A DNA stretch of 64,000 bases, taken from Trinickia dinghuensis. GTDB taxonomy: Bacteria > Pseudomonadota > Gammaproteobacteria > Burkholderiales > Burkholderiaceae. Location: positions 62,001-126,000 of the forward strand of contig NZ_QRGA01000019.1 of NCBI RefSeq assembly GCF_003367175.1. Reading direction: 5' to 3'. Position numbers and translations under genes: made by a program. This document shows positions 18,512-26,978 of this stretch, piece by piece (within the stretch, counting starts at the first letter, position 1; each line of letters begins with the position of its first letter). The notes beneath the pieces were generated by a model that saw only the letters and a list, made by a program, of their open reading frames with translations, had not been told where the DNA came from and did not search any database.

Positions 18512-20488
18512 ATGCATGACAAGTATGCCGCCACGATAACGAAGGCAGCCTCGACGTACCGCCCCGTGCCGCTAGTCGCCAACGCGGTGTTCGTCTTTTC
18601 GTTAGTGTTGCTGATCATCGTGGGCCTCTTCTACTCGGAGGTCAGCAGCGAGCAGCCACCGACGGCAAGCCTGCACCTGACACAAGCCGACTGGCAGGTG
18701 GAAGACACCCCAGGCTTCAGCGCGCCGCCGTCCACGCTCGACAGCGATTCCCTGCCGAATGAATGGCGGCACGTGACGCTGCCGCTGGCCCGATCCATCG
18801 CTCTGGTGCACCAAGCCCGTACGACGAAGGCGACCGCGAGTCACATTACCTGGCTGAGGCTGTCAGTAAGCGGACTGCCCAGCCGGGCCGATCACCTCGC
18901 AATATACGGTGCCCGCATCAAAACGGACGGCACCATCGCGGTGTACGTCAACGACCAGCTGGTGTTCCAAGCGCAAGAACAAGGTCCGCTGTGGAACAGT
19001 ACCCGTACTCCCCTGTGGGTCGTGATGCACCGGCATCCGACCGACGCGCCGGTGAAAGAGATCCTCGTTCGAATTGAACACACGCGCGGCACGCAGGTCG
19101 CCGTGTCGTCCCTTTGGCTGGGGCCGGTCGCTGCGCTGAAGGGTCGCTACCATGTGCGCCGATGGCTGCAGCAGGAACTGCCGGCGATATTCAGCGCGGC
19201 GTTTCTCTTAGTGGGAATTTTCGCTCTGTTCGTCTGGCTGCAGCGCAGTCGCGAGACAAGCTACCTACTGTTTTTCAACCTCGCCGTCACCTCGTTCCTG
19301 CGGAGTCTGCACTTTTACTTGGATGTCCCGATCGCCAACGACTGGTTCGCTTGGCTAACGGTGAACTCCCTGCTGTGGCTCGTTCTCGTCGTGCACTTCT
19401 TCCTGCGCCAATTGCACGGTCGCCCGGTCACGTGGTTCACACGGTCCATAACGGCGGTAACGGCCGGCATCGGCGTGTTGACGCTACCGATGCTGGCGGT
19501 ATTGCCGAACACGCCGAAGGTCACCCCGCTGATTTACCCGATTGCGGCACTGATGGGCGCGAGCGTCGGGTTGGTGGGGGGCATTATTTCTTGGCGCCGG
19601 TCCAATGAGGGCGTATTCGTGGCGATCGGCGTCGGCGTCTGTACGCTGCTCGGGGTGTCCGATTGGCTGCTGCAGAACAACTTCGTCAACCCGGAGGGAT
19701 GGTATTTCGGGGCCTACACCAATGCCATCACGTTTGGCGTTTTCGGTGTCCTGATGTACCGGCGCTATGTGCGTGCCATCGCCGAAGTCGAAGAGGCCAA
19801 TGCGAACCTTGCACAACGCCTGAACGAACGCGAAGTCGAACTCGAGTTGAGCCATCAGCGACTGCGCGAAGCGGAGCGGCAGCAAACGATCAGCGAAGAG
19901 CGGCAACGCCTGATGCAGGATATGCACGACGGACTCGGCGGATCGCTGATCAGTGCAATTCGCTCGGTGGAGCATGGAACACTGGGCCACGCCGAAATCT
20001 CGCATGTTCTCAGGAGTTGCCTGGACGACCTGAAGCTGACCATCGACTCGATGGAGCCGACAGAGTCGGACCTGCTGCTGTTGCTCGCAGCACTGCGCTT
20101 TCGGCTCGAACCTCGTCTGGACGGCACGGGCGTCGCCTTGCGGTGGGAAGTGGTGAAACTGCCGCCGCTGAAATGGCTCGATCCTTCCAGTGCGCTGCAT
20201 GTCCTGCGGATCGTGCAGGAAAGCATCGCCAACATTCTTCGTCACACGCGCGCCAGCGAGATCCGCGTGAGTACCGCCGAACTCGCGGACGGCGTGCGGG
20301 TCATCGTCGAGGACAACGGACACGGCTTCGACGTGGCGAGTGCCCTAGCGGCCGGCAAAGGACACGGCCTGAACAACCAGCGACGCAGGGCTCAGGCGAT
20401 CAATGGCAGCGTCGATTGGGTGTCGGGGCCGCGGGGGACGCGCTTCACGCTATGGCTGCCGCTGGAGCGCGAGGTCCGGGCGGTTTAG
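18512..20488 (+). CDS. Sensor histidine kinase with 7TM (7TMR-DISM-like) sensor and HisKA_3/HATPase
   Basis: Multiple TM segments; ERQRLMQDMHDGLGGSL; VEDNGHGFD and GHGLNNQRRRA. Confidence 0.85.
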   Translation: MHDKYAATITKAASTYRPVPLVANAVFVFSLVLLIIVGLFYSEVSSEQPPTASLHLTQADWQVEDTPGFSAPPSTLDSDSLPNEWRHVTLPLARSIALVHQARTTKATASHITWLRLSVSGLPSRADHLAIYGARIKTDGTIAVYVNDQLVFQAQEQGPLWNSTRTPLWVVMHRHPTDAPVKEILVRIEHTRGTQVAVSSLWLGPVAALKGRYHVRRWLQQELPAIFSAAFLLVGIFALFVWLQRSRETSYLLFFNLAVTSFLRSLHFYLDVPIANDWFAWLTVNSLLWLVLVVHFFLRQLHGRPVTWFTRSITAVTAGIGVLTLPMLAVLPNTPKVTPLIYPIAALMGASVGLVGGIISWRRSNEGVFVAIGVGVCTLLGVSDWLLQNNFVNPEGWYFGAYTNAITFGVFGVLMYRRYVRAIAEVEEANANLAQRLNEREVELELSHQRLREAERQQTISEERQRLMQDMHDGLGGSLISAIRSVEHGTLGHAEISHVLRSCLDDLKLTIDSMEPTESDLLLLLAALRFRLEPRLDGTGVALRWEVVKLPPLKWLDPSSALHVLRIVQESIANILRHTRASEIRVSTAELADGVRVIVEDNGHGFDVASALAAGKGHGLNNQRRRAQAINGSVDWVSGPRGTRFTLWLPLEREVRAV

Positions 20489-20490
20489 GA

Positions 20491-20783
20491 TCAAGCGGAC
20501 AGCGGCTCAGGATGCAACCGGAGCCCGAGCGAGCGCAGCACTTTGAGCATGGTGGAAAAGTCGAGGCTTCGCTCGCCAGATAAGGCCTTGTACAGACTCT
20601 CTCGCGAAAGCCCCGCATCGCGCGCAATCTGCGTCATGCCGCGCGCGCTACATCACCAAGCGCCCTAGCAATGAATGCCGCGTCGTCGCCCGCTTCTTCG
20701 AACGCGGCTTCAATGTACACGCGCATTTCCTCTTTGTTGCGCAAGAGGTCGGCAACGTCGTACCGCGTAGTCGTCGTGGCCAT
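20491..20783 (-). pseudogene. HigA/COG3636-type addiction module antidote, frameshifted
   Basis: Reverse strand MATTTTRYDVADLLRNKEEMRVYIEAAFEEAGDDAAFIARALGDVARA, 1-nt deletion in GC run, then MTQIARDAGLSRESLYKALSGERSLDFSTMLKVLRSLGLRLHPEPLSA; total 293 nt = 98 codons minus 1. Confidence 0.8.
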
Positions 20784-20837
20784 AATCAACGCTCCGGCAG
20801 TTCCGTTATGTCGAATATAGCCTAGTGGCTACAGCAA

Positions 20838-21020
20838 TCAATTCGAGCACTCTACCGACGCAAGCGAAGCGAACGCTGTTTCGTTGACGAAATCAGCCGG
20901 ACGGAAGGCCGCGACGCTGCCGCCAAAATGCAAACGGGCCAACACAAACATCGAGCGGGCCGTCTATCGCATGTGGTGGCTGCAGGACTCGAGCCCGCCA
21001 GCCGATGATTACAAATCATT
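20838..21020. repeat. Dispersed repeat copy R1 with partial tRNA-Thr 3' scar at about 20974-21018
   Basis: TATCGCATGTGGTGGCTGCAGGACTCGAGCCCGCCAGCCGATGATTACAAATCA matches the 3' half of the tRNA-Thr at 35049-35124 with a 3-nt deletion. Confidence 0.8.
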
Positions 21021-21212
21021 GAAATCTCATAATTATCGACGTTGACTCGGATACCGAAAACCGCCTCAAACCCATAGAACATAAGGGATACACGAAAACA
21101 CTGTGCCCATCAACGTTGACACAGTTACCCTAGAACCGGATCTGAGAGCGGACACTTCGAAGAATCGCGCTTCGCACATGAAGCGGCTATTGACGCCGCA
21201 AGCCCGCCGCAC

Positions 21213-21449
21213 GTGATGCGCCGCCAAGGGCTATGCCGCTCGTTCGGCACGCTCGCCGAATGGCTAGAAGTGCCCGCTGAAGTTGTCGCCCAAATTCACG
21301 GACGCAAGCCCAGCGCTCTGGCAGAAAAGCTCTGCCACCACCGCCCGCTCGACTTACTGCGCAAGTGGCACACACGCATCGAGGCCTGGATGCTCAGAGA
21401 AGCTGGTATCGACTTCGAGCCGAAGCAGGCTGCGGATTCATTCTCATAA
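21213..21449 (+). CDS. Hypothetical protein (78 aa)
   Basis: SFGTLAEWLEVPAEVVAQIHGRKPSALAEKLCHHRPLDLLRKWHTRIEAWMLREAG; open reading frame only. Confidence 0.35.
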   Translation: MMRRQGLCRSFGTLAEWLEVPAEVVAQIHGRKPSALAEKLCHHRPLDLLRKWHTRIEAWMLREAGIDFEPKQAADSFS

Positions 21450-21515
21450 TATGGCCCTGATTACATATGACTTTTAAGCCATATGACATTGAATACATAT
21501 TGCTTTTGATACATA

Positions 21516-21917
21516 ATGGCTAACATGACCTGGGCGGTGCTGTTTCACGACGCATTCGACGCAGAGTTCCAAGCACTGCCCGAGGGTTTGCAGGATGAAC
21601 TGCTAGCGCACGCGACGTTGCTTGGTGAGTTTGGCCCGAATCTTGGCCGACCGACCGTTGATAGCCTCAAAGGCTCTCAACACGCCAACATGAAGGAGCT
21701 GCGCTTCGGTTGGGATAACGGTGTCTGGCGCGTTGCCTTCGCTTTCGACCCCAAACGACAGGCGATTTTATTGGTAGGTGGCGACAAGGGCGGCGCTGAC
21801 CAGAAGCGGTTTTACAAGCGGCTGATTACCGTGGCCGATGGCCGGTTCAATGAGCATCTAGCCTCGCTCGCAGCAGAGAAAGGAACGGAGAGCAAGCATG
21901 GCAAAAAAGCTCGATGA
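21516..21917 (+). CDS. HigB/RelE-superfamily (Gp49-like) type II toxin
   Basis: FDAEFQALPEGLQDELLAHATLLGEFGPNLGRPTVDSLKGSQHANMKELRFGWDNGVWRVAFAFDPKRQAILLVGGDKGG; overlaps antitoxin. Confidence 0.88.
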   Translation: MANMTWAVLFHDAFDAEFQALPEGLQDELLAHATLLGEFGPNLGRPTVDSLKGSQHANMKELRFGWDNGVWRVAFAFDPKRQAILLVGGDKGGADQKRFYKRLITVADGRFNEHLASLAAEKGTESKHGKKAR

Positions 21918-22263
21918 GGTGATGGCAGCACTGCCCGCAGCACGTCGCGCGAAAATCGAGCGACGTGCGCAGGAACTCGCCTCCTTGAAGGACTTGCGAC
22001 AGGCGGTCGAGAAAACCCAGGTCGATTTGGCCCAGGCTCTAGGCGTCGGGCAGGACACCATTTCGCGCCTCGAACAACGTAGCGACATGCTGCTTTCGAC
22101 CCTACGGCGCTACATCGAAGGCATGGGTGGAAAACTGGAACTGGTGGCGCAGTTTCCGAATCGTCCGCCGGTGATCATTGACCATCTAGCCGAAGAAAAA
22201 GCGCCAACCCGCTCTGCCACTCGAGCGCGGCGTTCACCCCGGGCAACCAGAGCGACAGCGTAA
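21898..22263 (+). CDS. XRE family HigA-type antitoxin
   Basis: DLRQAVEKTQVDLAQALGVGQDTISRLEQRSDMLLSTLRRYIEGMGGKLELVAQFP. Confidence 0.88.
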   Translation: MAKKLDEVMAALPAARRAKIERRAQELASLKDLRQAVEKTQVDLAQALGVGQDTISRLEQRSDMLLSTLRRYIEGMGGKLELVAQFPNRPPVIIDHLAEEKAPTRSATRARRSPRATRATA

Positions 22264-22414
22264 TCGCGGCACACTCGCCGAACGAGGACGCGCATATTGT
22301 CCCAACTTTCTTCATTCTGGCGCCGATCTTTACGGCAACCTGTACAGCTCGCGCCTGGATTCTCAGTCGCCGTGGTCGGCGCCGTGCTGTGATGCAGCCT
22401 AACCGAAGCGTCGT

Positions 22415-22605
22415 TGCGCAAATGGTCGGCAACGTCATACCGCGTAATAGTCGTGGCCATCGCTGACGCTCCGGTTTCGAAGATCTTGCGCAGTTCGGTC
22501 ATGTCAAATGTCGCCTAGTGGGCATGAGAAATCAATTCGAGCACTCTACCGACGCAAGCAAAGCAAATTTTATTTCGTTGACGAAATCAGCCTGACGGAA
22601 GGTCC
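22415..22605. repeat. Dispersed repeat copy R2, including 5' fragment of a second antidote gene (reverse, ATG at 22460)
   Basis: MATTITRYDVADHLRND then divergence; 3' part near-identical to R1 from TCAATTCGAGCACTCTACCGACGCAAGC to GACGGAAGG. Confidence 0.75.
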
Positions 22606-22686
22606 CGGTTACGCAGGCAAGTCGAACAATGTCGCGCCACGCGGCCTCCCAAAACAAACGAGCCACGCAAACATCGCGAGGCCCGT

Positions 22687-23145
22687 CTATCGCATCGGTG
22701 TCTGCAGTAAGCCCCGTCCAGGCGTCTGCTTTGTACGGCTTGCGCGGTAAAAGGCCCCATCTTGATAAACCACGATGCCCTTGCCGCGACGGAACACATA
22801 GCCGCATGGCTCGGCGTCGAGCACAAGCGTACGAGCCGAAAGACCGGCATCTTTGGGTCCCGCTTTGTATTCGCGGAGCAGCAATGAGGTTGTATCCTGC
22901 TCGGAAGCCCGCATCTCATCGACCGTGCAGTCGTCGCCTCCAATTTTCAGGCTGTCTTTCGTTATGACGACCTGCTGCCCGACAAGACGGCGTAGCTCAT
23001 CATTGCTGACGGACACTTCGCCGAACCCAACAATGGAATCGACATGCCACACCCCGTAAAAGCCGGCGGCGGCGCCAGCTGTTGGTGAGGCAAACCCGCT
23101 AGCACTAGCGGCAAACAAGCACGCTGCAAGCAGGTACCGCGTCAT
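22687..23145 (-). CDS. Small secreted hypothetical protein, copy 2
   Basis: MTRYLLAACLFAASASGFAS...WHVDSIVGFGEVSVSNDELRRLVGQQVVITKDSLKIGGDDC; paralog of 17269-17697. Confidence 0.65.
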   Translation of the reverse strand: MTRYLLAACLFAASASGFASPTAGAAAGFYGVWHVDSIVGFGEVSVSNDELRRLVGQQVVITKDSLKIGGDDCTVDEMRASEQDTTSLLLREYKAGPKDAGLSARTLVLDAEPCGYVFRRGKGIVVYQDGAFYRASRTKQTPGRGLLQTPMR

Positions 23146-23618
23146 TGGCCCGCCCCCTGGAAAGGTGCGGATTCACGCTGTCGCCGCAGCACTATCCCTG
23201 ATTAGGCCTACCAGGGCCCGACGCCCGGCCCCGTCGACGATAGATTCCTTGTGTCATTTGCACCTGCCTTTTTTTGTCGTTTGCTTTTGCCATTGTCGGC
23301 TCTCTCAGTTCCTGGGCATGAAGATCGACTTCCGGTCGCTCATTCCTGCGACGGCATAACGTCGATCAGCCATCTAAGTTTATGAAGTGCAGGCCGTTCG
23401 TGCATCGAGAATGGATGAGAGGCCGATGCTATGCCCATGCAACAGAACAGACTTGTCTGAGTACATGGTCAGCAATCCGGAAGATTTCGGACGACTTTGA
23501 AAGCCGTCGAAACAGCATATGGTGCCGGGCGTGGCGATCTACGCGCTCGCCGCGGCAGGACGGCGCCGGTCGATCGCCGCCGCATGACGCCTTGGCAACT
23601 ACGACGGATAGGGAACAG

Positions 23619-23669
23619 CGTCTGTAGCGCGTTTGCGCTACAGACGAGATCCGCCAGCGGAAATATATT
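23619..23669 (+). promoter_or_regulatory. Putative operator-promoter A: perfect 12-nt-arm palindrome, 20-nt gap, TATATT
   Basis: CGTCTGTAGCGC-GTTT-GCGCTACAGACG; 22-bp core 23622-23643, TATATT at 23664-23669; core matched by operator B. Confidence 0.6.
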
Positions 23670-23773
23670 CGCGCACATTCAATTTAGAGCCCGTTCGCGT
23701 CAACAAATAGGGCTGAAAAATCCAAGATGGAACGGGGAATGGACATTCGCGGCAAGCCTCGAAGGGCGGGGTA

Positions 23774-25198
23774 GTGACAATCATGTGGAGCGACTACCGC
23801 CTTCATCTGCGCCAGCACGTGGAGACACGTGATGACGGCCAAGACCGATTGATCGTCAATGCCGACGGCTCGGCAATACGCTGTCATGCCATTCAACCCG
23901 ATCAAGATGCGCTGCTGGCTGCCTTAGCGGACGGCGGGGGAACGCGCGACGGCTTGATCGCTCAGATCGTCGCCGGCAATCGCGATGCGGATGAAGCCCG
24001 GTTGCTGCGATTGCTCGAACGGCTGGCGGCCAGAGGATTTCTCACCTTCACGCTGACGGCGGGCGCTGCCTCGCTCGCCTGCCTGGAACCTGCAGCGCCC
24101 GGCTTTGAACTCCTACCGCCGGAAGACAGCTCCGCCGCATTTCGCCTTTCACGATTTGCCTGGCTGCGCCGCGCGGGCGATAGCGCCCTGCTGGAATGCA
24201 GTCTCGGCCACGCAAGCTTGTCGCTTTTCGATAGCCGCATGACGGCTTGGATCGGCATGTTGGCACTGCCGCAGACGATCGACTCGCTGTCAGCCGCCAC
24301 GCCTGGCATGACACAGCAAACCGCAGCCAGTTTCATCTGGTTGCTAAGACACGTGCGTGCGGTCTTTCCGTGCGATGCCGACGGCTCGATCGCCGAGGAT
24401 AGCAATCCGGCACTTCAGCTCCAGGATTTTCACGACCGGTTGTTCCATACTCGTTCGCGTACTCACGACACCCCGGTCTTCGGCGCCAGGCCGCGCTTTT
24501 TCGATACGCCTCCGCGCTCTCCTGTCATCAAACCGGCAGGCGTTGGGCAACGAATCGTTCTGGGGCCTGTGCAGCCGCGGCATGCCGATTTTTTCGAGGT
24601 GCTGGAAAGCCGGCGTTCGGTCAGAGAAAATGGCGAGCAAGCGCTGGAGATCGATCAACTCAGCGCGTTTCTCTGGCATGTGGCCCGTATCCAGTCCCAT
24701 ATCCCGGCCACCCCCGGCCGCCCGCAAGAATACGAAAGGACGCTTCGCCCCTGCGCGGGCGGCGGCGGCATGCACGAGTTGGAGCTCTATTTGATCGTGC
24801 ATCGATGCCAAGGCCTGACGCCAGCGATGTATCGTTATGCCCCGCTCGATCACGAACTGGAATTCGTCAGCAGTCCTACTCAATCGCAGGTTACGCTGCT
24901 CGGCCACGCCAGAATCGCGTCCGGCAGGCAAGACACGCCCGACATTTTGATTGTCCTGGCCTCCCGCTTCAATCGCATGGCCTGGAAATACCAGGGCATG
25001 GCCTACGCTGCCACGCTGAAACACGTCGGCGTGATGTACCAGCAAATGTATCTGGTCGCCACGGCGCTCGGGCTGGCCCCCTGCGCCTTGGGCGCCGGCA
25101 GCCCGGACACATTCGCGCGTGCGACGGGTCTCGACGCTTTCGAGGAGTCGTCCGTCGGCGAATTCATGCTTTCCGGCCAACCGCGCAAGCTGTCCTGA
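23774..25198 (+). CDS. SagB/ThcOx-type FMN-dependent azoline dehydrogenase
   Basis: FFEVLESRRSVRENGEQALEIDQLSAFLWHVARIQS; CAGGGGMHELELYLIVHRCQGL; VGVMYQQMYLVATALGLAPCALG. Confidence 0.9.
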   Translation: MTIMWSDYRLHLRQHVETRDDGQDRLIVNADGSAIRCHAIQPDQDALLAALADGGGTRDGLIAQIVAGNRDADEARLLRLLERLAARGFLTFTLTAGAASLACLEPAAPGFELLPPEDSSAAFRLSRFAWLRRAGDSALLECSLGHASLSLFDSRMTAWIGMLALPQTIDSLSAATPGMTQQTAASFIWLLRHVRAVFPCDADGSIAEDSNPALQLQDFHDRLFHTRSRTHDTPVFGARPRFFDTPPRSPVIKPAGVGQRIVLGPVQPRHADFFEVLESRRSVRENGEQALEIDQLSAFLWHVARIQSHIPATPGRPQEYERTLRPCAGGGGMHELELYLIVHRCQGLTPAMYRYAPLDHELEFVSSPTQSQVTLLGHARIASGRQDTPDILIVLASRFNRMAWKYQGMAYAATLKHVGVMYQQMYLVATALGLAPCALGAGSPDTFARATGLDAFEESSVGEFMLSGQPRKLS

Positions 25199-25213
25199 GC
25201 GGGCCGGGCAAAA

Positions 25214-25879
25214 ATGAATGTCATGCTCGCTTCTCCCGCAACGACCGAGGAAGTTGCCGCCGATGGCCCTGCGCGAGCGTCCGGGGCGAGCGCCCGAGGT
25301 TCGACTTCGTTTGATGACGAGGCAGCCGACTCGGCCTGTATCGCCGAAGTATTGAATGGCGGCAGGGACCGGTTCACCGAACTCGTGATCCGCTACCAGC
25401 CCCGGGTGAGGCGCTTTTTGCTGCGCCATACCCAGCAGCCGGACGACGTGGCCGACCTGACGCAGGAGACCTTTGTCCAGGCCTATCTGAAGCTGCCGAG
25501 CTGGCGGGCCGAAGCGAAATTCTCGACTTGGTTGATCGGCATCGCCTTCAATCTCGCGCGCAACCATGCGAACCGCAGTCCGCATCTTCGGCATGTCCAC
25601 GGCACACTTAGCGAGCAGGACGAAGCCACGGCCATCGGCATTGGCCTCGACCCGGAGCGAGCCTTTGCCGACAGCAGCCGCTATCTCGCCGTGCTGGTTG
25701 CGCTCGGACAATTGCCCGCCGAGTTGCGGTTGCCCCTAACACTGATCGCACTGGACGACATCCCCTACGACCAAGCAGCGGTCCTGCTCGCGATCCCCAT
25801 CGGCACGCTCAAAAGCCGTCTGAACCGGGCACGGCGGCTCTTGCGCGGCACCCTCGAATATCACGGCCACATCGATTAG
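25214..25879 (+). CDS. ECF-type RNA polymerase sigma factor
   Basis: RFTELVIRYQPRVRRFLLRHTQQPDDVADLTQETFVQAY; sigma4 YDQAAVLLAIPIGTLKSRLNRARRLL. Confidence 0.93.
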   Translation: MNVMLASPATTEEVAADGPARASGASARGSTSFDDEAADSACIAEVLNGGRDRFTELVIRYQPRVRRFLLRHTQQPDDVADLTQETFVQAYLKLPSWRAEAKFSTWLIGIAFNLARNHANRSPHLRHVHGTLSEQDEATAIGIGLDPERAFADSSRYLAVLVALGQLPAELRLPLTLIALDDIPYDQAAVLLAIPIGTLKSRLNRARRLLRGTLEYHGHID

Positions 25880-25939
25880 CCATGCGTAAAGACTCATCCG
25901 GCCTTCCCTCATCCAACGCCATTTCCCGGTAACCGCATC

Positions 25940-26938
25940 ATGCCCAGCCCCTTGTTTCGTGATGCCGCCCTGCAGAACCTGGCCTCGCCAGAGCAGTTGG
26001 ACCAGGTTATCCGGATCACCCGGCCGCGCGCCTGGATCGCTCTGCTCATCCTAGGCCTGGTGCTCGTCGCCGTCTTCTCGTGGAGCCTGCTCGGCTCCCT
26101 GCCCAGCACGATCCAAGGACAAGGCCTCCTCATTCGCCAGGGCGGCACCTACAACATCGTCGCGACCGGCGGCGGCGTGCTGACGGCATTCGACGGTTTG
26201 CAGCCCGGACAAGCCGTCCACAAGGGGCAAGTGCTCGCCGGCATCGCTCAACCGCTCTTGACCCATCAGCGCGATGCCGCGCGCACGGAGCTGCGACAAC
26301 TTGAAATGGAGCGCGACGGCATGGAAAAGCGCCAACCTTCCGACCCGCTCATCCCTGAATTCGACGCTCGGATACTAAGCGCACGGCATCGTCTCGATGA
26401 CGTGACGGCCCAGTTGTCGTTGAACGATAAGGTGGTCAGCCCGTACGACGGCGTCGTGGTGGAAGTCTTGGCCAATCAGGGCGACGTCGTCGCCGCCAAT
26501 CAGCCCTTGCTGTCGGTGGAAGGCGCGCAGCGTTCACTCGAAGCGCTGATCTACGTACCGCCGCGCAGCGAAGCCGCGGCGATCCGCCCCGGCATGGCCG
26601 TTCAACTATCGCCGGCCACGGCGCGCAAGGAGCGCTACGGTTACCTGGCCGGCAAGGTCAGGTCGGTGTCCAAGTATCCCTCCACGGAGCGCGGCATGCT
26701 CGCCGTCGTCGACAATCCGGGCCTGGTGCGCCAACTGTCGAGCGACGGCCCCCCGGTTGCCGTCACGGTGGATCTGATCCCGGACGCCACGACCCGAAGC
26801 GGATATCGCTGGTCGTCGCGCGCCGCGAGCGAGTTGGACCTCAACAGCGGCACGCTGGCCTCGGCGAGCGTCACCGTCGAAGTCCAGAAGCCGATCAGCT
26901 TGGTCATCCCGCTACTCAAACGAGCCGGCGGCCTGTGA
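25940..26938 (+). CDS. NHLM/NHLP bacteriocin system HlyD-like secretion protein
   Basis: Single TM, biotinyl-lipoyl-like VVSPYDGVVVEVLANQGDVVAANQPLLSVE; next to NHLP exporters. Confidence 0.88.
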   Translation: MPSPLFRDAALQNLASPEQLDQVIRITRPRAWIALLILGLVLVAVFSWSLLGSLPSTIQGQGLLIRQGGTYNIVATGGGVLTAFDGLQPGQAVHKGQVLAGIAQPLLTHQRDAARTELRQLEMERDGMEKRQPSDPLIPEFDARILSARHRLDDVTAQLSLNDKVVSPYDGVVVEVLANQGDVVAANQPLLSVEGAQRSLEALIYVPPRSEAAAIRPGMAVQLSPATARKERYGYLAGKVRSVSKYPSTERGMLAVVDNPGLVRQLSSDGPPVAVTVDLIPDATTRSGYRWSSRAASELDLNSGTLASASVTVEVQKPISLVIPLLKRAGGL

Positions 26939-26978
26939 GCCTCGCGCATGCCGCGCAAACGATAAACGACGCAAGCTC

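Noticed and set aside
20974-21018. Second functional tRNA gene
   Set aside because: Only the 3' half is present with a 3-nt deletion and substitutions; cannot fold as a tRNA.
23622-23643. Interpretation of the RiPP palindrome as a LuxR-type lux box
   Set aside because: CTG/CAG half-sites are separated by 16 nt, not the usual 10, and no luxI/luxR gene is present.
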